64,000 nt of DNA from Phaeobacter sp. 11ANDIMAR09. Lineage in GTDB: Bacteria > Pseudomonadota > Alphaproteobacteria > Rhodobacterales > Rhodobacteraceae. A program made the position numbers and the translations under genes. The stretch is from contig NZ_LIKT01000002.1 in assembly GCF_001294455.1 (NCBI RefSeq), positions 124,001 to 188,000 on the forward strand. Direction: 5' to 3'. The notes under the pieces are model-generated. The model did no database searches and was not told the origin of the DNA. It saw only the letters and a program-made list of their open reading frames with translations. Within the stretch, counting starts at the first letter, position 1, and each line of letters starts with the position of its first letter. This document shows positions 59,483-64,000 of the stretch, one piece after another.

Positions 59483-60147
59483 CGGTGGATCATGTGGAAA
59501 CGCCCGTCGCTGTCCTCGCCGACCAGAGCCAGATCACGGATCTCGAAGGGATGCGGCAACCGCGGAACCAGATGCGTTTCCAGTGCGGCTTCCACGGCGG
59601 GCAGATCCTGTTTTGGCAACTTGCCGCTCAAGGTGATGTGAAACCGGAAATCCGCCATCACATAGGGGTATCCCCAAAGTGTCAGGTTGGCCTCTTGCCC
59701 CTCGGTCAGACGCGCGGCCCGGCGCCTCTCGAGCTCGGCCTGGCTGGCAGGAGCGCGAAAGGGGTCGAGATCCCGCACGCAGGTACTGGCCAGGGCGTTG
59801 AGCGCACTCTCGTCTCCGGTGACACGCAGCGCCAGAAACCGGCCCAGCCGGGCCAGATGCAGGCCCTCCAGGCTCACGGGAGCCTGGCGCTTTGCCAAAG
59901 CGGCACAGGCCTCCTGCAGGGCCTCCAGATCTGTGCCCGGCGCCAGACGCATCGGCGGCTTTATCGTCGCATGCAGCCCGTATTTGCGCGGCACCTGGGT
60001 GATCGCTGCCATGTCCAGATCCGGCATTTCCGGCTGGGTGACGGGGCGACCACGCTCCATATCCCAGCCCAGCCATTGGGTCGCAAACTGGCTCCACTCG
60101 GCATCTGCCGGGGGGGCAAAATAAATCGCGTATCGCGTGAATGTCAC
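59452..60147 (-). CDS. DUF1045 2H-phosphoesterase of phosphonate catabolism
   Basis: A 231-residue protein of the 2H phosphoesterase superfamily. Two HxT motifs, HATIK (about 59-63) and HITLS (about 171-175), mark the active site. It sits among phn genes and the cluster here has no phnP, whose cyclic phosphodiesterase opens 5-phosphoribosyl 1,2-cyclic phosphate. Replacement of PhnP is therefore the natural hypothesis: a 2H enzyme on a cyclic phosphate. It is on the opposite strand, convergent with phnN and divergent from phnM. The start ATG 60147 has AGGAGG upstream. Confidence 0.85.
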   Translation of the reverse strand: MTFTRYAIYFAPPADAEWSQFATQWLGWDMERGRPVTQPEMPDLDMAAITQVPRKYGLHATIKPPMRLAPGTDLEALQEACAALAKRQAPVSLEGLHLARLGRFLALRVTGDESALNALASTCVRDLDPFRAPASQAELERRRAARLTEGQEANLTLWGYPYVMADFRFHITLSGKLPKQDLPAVEAALETHLVPRLPHPFEIRDLALVGEDSDGRFHMIHRYALTGSASA

Positions 60148-60199
60148 ATTGGCCTCCTATACGTGGCCGTTCCTATAGCTCGAAAGTTGTGAAGCTCAG

Positions 60200-61342
60200 A
60201 TGACAGATGAATTGATCCTTGCCAATGCCACCCTGGTTCTGCCCGGCGAAACCCTGCGTGGCAGCGTGAAACTTGTTGATGGCGAGATTGCCGAAATTGC
60301 CAGCGGATCTTCGGTGCCCACCGGGGCGCTGGATCTGGAGGGGGACTATCTGAGCCCAGGTCTGGTCGAGTTGCACACCGATAATCTCGAACGTCATATT
60401 CAGCCACGCCCCTCGGTGGACTGGCCCCATGCGGCGGCCATCATGGCGCATGACGCCGAACTGGCTGGCACCGGCATTACAACCGTTTTTGATGCCATGC
60501 GGGTTGGCTCTGTCAGCCGTAAGGAAAGCCGCTATGGCTCTTATGCGCGCGGGCTGGCAAGCGAACTGTTGGAGCTGCGGGCCTCGGATGCGCTGAAGAT
60601 TTCGCACTTCCTGCATCTGCGGGCTGAAGTCTGCTCGGATACGCTGGTTGAGGAGCTGAACGCCTTTGGGGAAGAGGACCGCGTAGGGCTCGTGTCTTTG
60701 ATGGACCACACGCCAGGACAGCGCCAGTTCCGCGACATTTCCAAGCTGGAAGCCTATGTCAAAGGCAAGCATGGCTTTAATGACGCGGAGTTTCAGGACC
60801 ATGTTGCACATTTGAAATCCCTGCGCGAAGCCCATGGCGATCTGCATGAGGTCGAGGCGGTCAAAGCGGCAAAACGCTTTGGTGCTGTCTTGGCGAGCCA
60901 TGATGATACCACGGCCGAACAAGTCGCGACCTCTGCCAATCATGGGATTCACCTGGCGGAATTCCCCACCACAGTCGAGGCGGCACGCGCCTGCCATGCC
61001 CATAATATCAAGGTGATGATGGGGGCGCCGAACCTGATCCGGGGGGGGTCGCATTCTGGCAATGTTGCAGCACAAGAGCTCGCAGAGCTGGAACTGTTGG
61101 ACATTGTCTCCTCCGACTACGTGCCGGCAGCGCTGCTGATGTCTGCGGTCAAACTGGGCGAGATCTGGGGGGATTTGGCCCGCGGCTTGTCCACGGTTAC
61201 TCTGGCGCCGGCAGATGCTGTTGAACTGTCAGATCGCGGCCGCCTGCAGGTCGGGAAACGCGCTGATCTGATCCGCTTCAAACTGATCGAGGGTACGCCT
61301 GCGCTGCGCAGCACCTGGGCGCGCGGGCAGCGTGTGGCCTGA
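60200..61342 (+). CDS. phnM: Ribose 1-methylphosphonate 5-triphosphate diphosphatase PhnM
   Basis: A 380-residue amidohydrolase-fold enzyme. Metal ligands include LSPGLVELHTDNLERH (near 58) and the later SHDDTTAEQV and SSDYVPAALL. It removes pyrophosphate from the ribose triphosphonate made by PhnGHI(L). It lies apart from the main operon, downstream of a 52-base gap and facing the DUF1045 gene, so it has its own promoter. It ends before a strong terminator. Confidence 0.95.
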   Translation: MTDELILANATLVLPGETLRGSVKLVDGEIAEIASGSSVPTGALDLEGDYLSPGLVELHTDNLERHIQPRPSVDWPHAAAIMAHDAELAGTGITTVFDAMRVGSVSRKESRYGSYARGLASELLELRASDALKISHFLHLRAEVCSDTLVEELNAFGEEDRVGLVSLMDHTPGQRQFRDISKLEAYVKGKHGFNDAEFQDHVAHLKSLREAHGDLHEVEAVKAAKRFGAVLASHDDTTAEQVATSANHGIHLAEFPTTVEAARACHAHNIKVMMGAPNLIRGGSHSGNVAAQELAELELLDIVSSDYVPAALLMSAVKLGEIWGDLARGLSTVTLAPADAVELSDRGRLQVGKRADLIRFKLIEGTPALRSTWARGQRVA

Positions 61343-61430
61343 TCCTGGATTGATCCCAGCCTGATTTCTACTGCTTGAAAGCGGGGCCGCCTTCAGTTGT
61401 TTCTGAAACGAAAGCCCTCTGGATCCTGGT

Positions 61431-61461
61431 AGCCCCCTGGACCCTGGTCCGGGGGGCTTTC
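61431..61461 (+). terminator. Strong terminator after phnM
   Basis: Left arm AGCCCCCTGGACC (61431-61443) and right arm GGTCCGGGGGGCT (61446-61458), one G-T wobble, a tight loop, then TTTCT. It lies between phnM and the convergent methyltransferase gene. Confidence 0.75.
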
Positions 61462-61482
61462 TCGACTTTGAAACCAAAAGGA

Positions 61483-61959
61483 TCAGGCTCGATAGAAAAG
61501 ATAGCGACCCTCTGGGATGCCTTCCGGACCTTTGAGTTCTTCAAACCCTACCAGAGGCTGCCCCGAAACAACGATTCCGCCTTTGGCCATAACGGATGCG
61601 ATCACCGGCGACATGGCTGCGGCCTCGGCCACATCCTGTTCTTTGACGCCAAAGCCAAAATCATAGTGGGCCAGCACAATTTTGTGCCCCTCCGCTGCCA
61701 GGCGATTCAGCATAGGTTCCGCCTCCCCCTGCAGGAAATCCTCCTCGGGTGGGACGCAGGAGGGGTGACATTGCAACACCCGGTCAATGACCCAAACGCG
61801 GCGCTCTGGCAGGATCTCACGCAGGTGATCATAGGTGCGGCCATTGCCCAGCCCCATGTCCAGCACATCGCCGGACACCCCGGCGATTTCGGCTGCGGCC
61901 CAGTTCAACCCATCGCGTTGGGCGGTAAAGCGGCGCAGCATCGAATCCAATCGGCTCAT
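61483..61959 (-). CDS. Class I SAM-dependent methyltransferase (small)
   Basis: A 158-residue protein. AdoMet motif I is DVLDMGLGNGRTYDHLRE (about 31-48), followed by RRVWVIDRVLQCHPSCVPPEEDFLQGE and IVLAHYDFGFG. It resembles the small Methyltransf_17-type group; the substrate is unknown. It is the last gene of a minus-strand set with a polysaccharide deacetylase and a glycosyltransferase, sharing an ATGA overlap with the former, so it may act on a surface sugar or lipid. Confidence 0.78.
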   Translation of the reverse strand: MSRLDSMLRRFTAQRDGLNWAAAEIAGVSGDVLDMGLGNGRTYDHLREILPERRVWVIDRVLQCHPSCVPPEEDFLQGEAEPMLNRLAAEGHKIVLAHYDFGFGVKEQDVAEAAAMSPVIASVMAKGGIVVSGQPLVGFEELKGPEGIPEGRYLFYRA

Positions 61960-62732
61960 GTCAAATCGTCCTTTGTGTCAAAGTTCCAAACCCGCCCCGG
62001 CCCCTGCATCAGCCGGCTGATCAGGGCTTCGGTAAAGCCCCAGATGGCGTCATCATGCACCAGGTGATGGGTGAGAATACCATAGGGCTCGGTATTGTCT
62101 GCGGTGCCCTTGCGGCGGTCGCGCAGCTGACCGCAGACCTGCGCAATCAAGTGCTCTGGTGCCACCAGCGAGCGGCTGCCTTTCCAGTCGATGGGGTCGA
62201 GATGTGTGTTGATCTGTGCCAGACCCGGCGCGGCAAAGGCGGCCTGGCGTGGTGTAAAGGTGGACAGGGCGGCAAAGCCGAGATCGGCAAGCGCGGGCAC
62301 CAGGTCTGACGCAATGCGGTTCCAGGGGGGAACAAACATCGCCCCCAGTCGCGTTCCGAAGACTTGCTGAAGGCGGCTAAGCCCTCGCTGCATGTCCTCC
62401 AAGGAGACCTGCCTGGGGCGCTGAGCGGGGAACTCGCATTTTTTCTCGCCCTTGGAGGCGTGATTGAGGTGTGCCCAGCCGTGCACCACTGGGATCAGCT
62501 CAGCATGTTGTGCCACATAGCTCGCCAGCTCCGTCTGAACTGCGGCAGGGATCACGGCCAAATGCACCGGCACTCCCAAGTCGCGTGCCAGCGAGCAAAG
62601 ACGTTCCAGCTGCGGCGTGGGTTCAACGGCATCGTCATCGCGCCACCACAGCGGCAGGCGCAGATCTGCTGACTGCCATTTTGCCAGTTCCGCCTCAAGC
62701 GGTGCCCAATCGGGGGCCATGCCTGTGCTCAT
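61956..62732 (-). CDS. Polysaccharide deacetylase-family protein
   Basis: A 258-residue protein with a NodB-like fold. LPLWWRDDDAVEPTPQLERLCSLARDLGVPVHLAVIP carries the metal-site Asp pair, and HGWAHLNHA holds the following His ligands. MFVPPWNRIASDLVPALADLGF is the third motif. No signal peptide is seen, so it should act in the cytoplasm, perhaps on a lipid-linked sugar. It ends inside the methyltransferase start and begins two bases behind the glycosyltransferase stop. Confidence 0.83.
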   Translation of the reverse strand: MSTGMAPDWAPLEAELAKWQSADLRLPLWWRDDDAVEPTPQLERLCSLARDLGVPVHLAVIPAAVQTELASYVAQHAELIPVVHGWAHLNHASKGEKKCEFPAQRPRQVSLEDMQRGLSRLQQVFGTRLGAMFVPPWNRIASDLVPALADLGFAALSTFTPRQAAFAAPGLAQINTHLDPIDWKGSRSLVAPEHLIAQVCGQLRDRRKGTADNTEPYGILTHHLVHDDAIWGFTEALISRLMQGPGRVWNFDTKDDLT

Positions 62733-62734
62733 CT

Positions 62735-63865
62735 CTATGCTCCTGCCAGATCATGGGCAATTTCAACCGCCCGCCGCGCGCCGTCAAACTGAAAGCGGTC
62801 GGCGCTGCGGCGCGGAGCGGCGAGCACTTTTTCGACTGCGTCAATCATCCCTTCCGGGGTGAGCTCAGCGGTGCGGAGGGTTTCAAAGCCTGCCAGCGGC
62901 GCCAGGCTTTTGGCGCGCAGGCCTTGCTCGACCTCTTTGCCGGCATCAAAGGGGATCAGCACCGCCGGGGTTTCCGCCTGCAGCAGGTCCAGCGCGGTGT
63001 TATAGCCGCACATGCTGACCGAGGCGGCAACATGGGTGAGCATCTGGCGAAAATCGGGACGTGTGGCTTCGAGCCGGGCAGGAGAGTCGACTTGGGACAG
63101 CTGCGCAATTCGAGCCCTGGCATCGCTGCCGCCCACCAACAGGCGCCAGTTGCGACCAGGCATCTGCCGGGCGGCGGCCAGCGCACAGAGGTAGATTTCA
63201 TCCCCGACACTGCCGCCCCCGGCGCTGACAAGGATCTCACCGTGCCCTTCGGAAAGGGGGTGTGGTCCGGCCGCCGCGGGGGCAACAAAGCCGGTGTAAT
63301 GCAGCTTTGCCGCGAGCATCTCAGAGACGGGCCAACTGAGCTCAAGCCGGGTGGCCTGTGGGTCGGAATGAACCAGCACGCCGTCATAGAATTCCGCGAT
63401 CACCCGATCCGCTTTTTCCACCTTTTCCGGCTTGGAGGGCGGCGCCAGAATGTCGCGGATAGAGGCCAATATCTTGGGCGGTTTGGGCTGCGCCTTGGCC
63501 GCGCGCAAAAGGGCGAGAAACTCATGGCGCAGCATGCGGCGGCCAAAGGGGTAGAGCTCGGTGATCAGCACATCGGGGACCAGCTGCTCTAGGGCCTGGC
63601 ACAGCATGGCCTGGCGTTGCTGGAGATAGCTGTCAGTGGTCAATGCGCCCTTTTCATCCAAAAGCTGGGTGAAATTCACCCCATCCGAGCGCAGCGGCGG
63701 CAGCTGCAGCAGGTCAAGTCCGGTGGTGTCGAGCTGTGGGGCCGGGAAGCCGCCGGACAGAATCTGCACCTGGTCACCAGCCTGTTGAAAAGCGCGCCCT
63801 AGGGTCAGTGCCCGCGACAGATGCCCGGTGCCCAGCAGATGCGTGACGACAATCATGACCTTCAT
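62735..63865 (-). CDS. Glycosyltransferase (GT28/MurG-like fold)
   Basis: A 376-residue GT-B protein. The N-terminus MKVMIVVTHLLGTGHLSRALTLGRAF has the typical GxGH sugar-acceptor loop. The C-terminal half has EILVSAGGGSVGDEIYLCALAAARQ and the donor-binding region VSMCGYNTALDLLQAETPAVLIPFDAGKEVEQGLRA. It adds a nucleotide-sugar residue to an unknown acceptor. It overlaps the upstream edge gene as ATGA and leads on to the deacetylase and methyltransferase, a likely single surface-glycan unit. Confidence 0.82.
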   Translation of the reverse strand: MKVMIVVTHLLGTGHLSRALTLGRAFQQAGDQVQILSGGFPAPQLDTTGLDLLQLPPLRSDGVNFTQLLDEKGALTTDSYLQQRQAMLCQALEQLVPDVLITELYPFGRRMLRHEFLALLRAAKAQPKPPKILASIRDILAPPSKPEKVEKADRVIAEFYDGVLVHSDPQATRLELSWPVSEMLAAKLHYTGFVAPAAAGPHPLSEGHGEILVSAGGGSVGDEIYLCALAAARQMPGRNWRLLVGGSDARARIAQLSQVDSPARLEATRPDFRQMLTHVAASVSMCGYNTALDLLQAETPAVLIPFDAGKEVEQGLRAKSLAPLAGFETLRTAELTPEGMIDAVEKVLAAPRRSADRFQFDGARRAVEIAHDLAGA

Positions 63866-64000
63866 GGCATGTCTCTTTTCAACAGGCGCAGGGGCTCGGT
63901 CCAGGGAGTAAGGCTATCGCCGTCGATTTCGACGACAAACAGACGGTTGCGTTTGATGCGGAACGGCGCGGGTCCGTCAAAATTCCAGTGATAGGCCCGA
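63862..64000 (-). CDS. C-terminal fragment of a gene running off the right edge
   Basis: The last 45 codons of a minus-strand gene enter from the right edge and end at the TGA overlapping the glycosyltransferase start (ATGA). The peptide includes RAYHWNFDGPAPFRIKRNRL and ends PLRLLKRDMP. It belongs to the same operon as the glycosyltransferase, deacetylase and methyltransferase. The family cannot be determined from this piece. Confidence 0.65.
   Translation of the reverse strand, partial: RAYHWNFDGPAPFRIKRNRLFVVEIDGDSLTPWTEPLRLLKRDMP

Noticed and set aside
1-64000. Search by eye for tRNA, rRNA, CRISPR arrays, transposases, integrases and prophage genes
   Set aside because: None found. The gaps are short, no regular spacer-repeat arrays occur, and all long frames fit chromosomal metabolic, transport or regulatory genes.

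Overview
The window is about 60% G+C, densely packed and strongly operonic. Its gene content points to a marine alphaproteobacterium of the Rhodobacteraceae (Roseobacter group). The supporting signs are a DUF5368 membrane protein, a C-P lyase cluster, betaine-lipid genes, Entner-Doudoroff genes, an hmu/exbB-exbD-tonB haem locus and candidate FnrL boxes. This is recognition from sequence, not a database match. I see no rRNA, tRNA, CRISPR array, prophage, transposase or integrase, so it reads as ordinary chromosome.

Layout. 0-4.3 kb: an N-terminal gene fragment, an ABM-domain protein, a UspA protein behind a near-perfect FNR box, a secreted protein of unknown function, a rhomboid protease, a zinc alcohol dehydrogenase and an Rrf2 Fe-S regulator. 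4.3-7 kb: a regulatory gap with an exact FNR-consensus box, then an exported DsrE-like protein, a Tat-exported sulfide:quinone-oxidoreductase-like flavoprotein and a DUF5368 protein. 7-13 kb: an AidB-type acyl-CoA dehydrogenase with its TetR regulator, and an orphan sugar-type binding protein beside a hybrid histidine kinase. 13-16 kb: plcP-btaA-btaB, which should turn phospholipids into the phosphorus-free betaine lipid DGTS. 16-26 kb: an AraC regulator preceded by 21-bp direct repeats, pgi-zwf-edd, a gamma-glutamyltransferase, a TauE/SafE exporter and a FadR-type regulator. 26-29.5 kb: a chemoreceptor, a DUF1127 protein and an LprI-like protein.

29.7-33.6 kb holds a compact DUF4178-DUF4178-small protein-DUF350-membrane spermidine synthase operon. 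33.7-42.8 kb is a divergent haem-acquisition locus: hmuSTUV on the minus strand, and a TonB-dependent receptor, a secreted protein, exbB, two exbD genes and tonB on the plus strand. The second ExbD has Asn in place of the essential transmembrane Asp. 42.9-47 kb carries a CaiB-type CoA transferase, a helix-turn-helix regulator and a CocE/NonD hydrolase. 47-50.6 kb is nadABC for quinolinate-route NAD synthesis, and 51-53.2 kb is tupBCA for tungstate uptake.

53.3-61.4 kb is a C-P lyase cluster: phnF, then phnG-H-I-J-K-L-N, a 2H-phosphoesterase (DUF1045) and phnM. A 59-residue single-span membrane protein gene is inserted on the opposite strand exactly between phnI and phnJ. The cluster has no phnP and no phnCDE within the window. 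The right edge carries a minus-strand methyltransferase, polysaccharide deacetylase and glycosyltransferase set that runs off the end. Two phosphorus-scavenging strategies (lipid remodelling and phosphonate cleavage) and two metal or cofactor uptake systems (haem and tungstate) fit life in nutrient-poor seawater.
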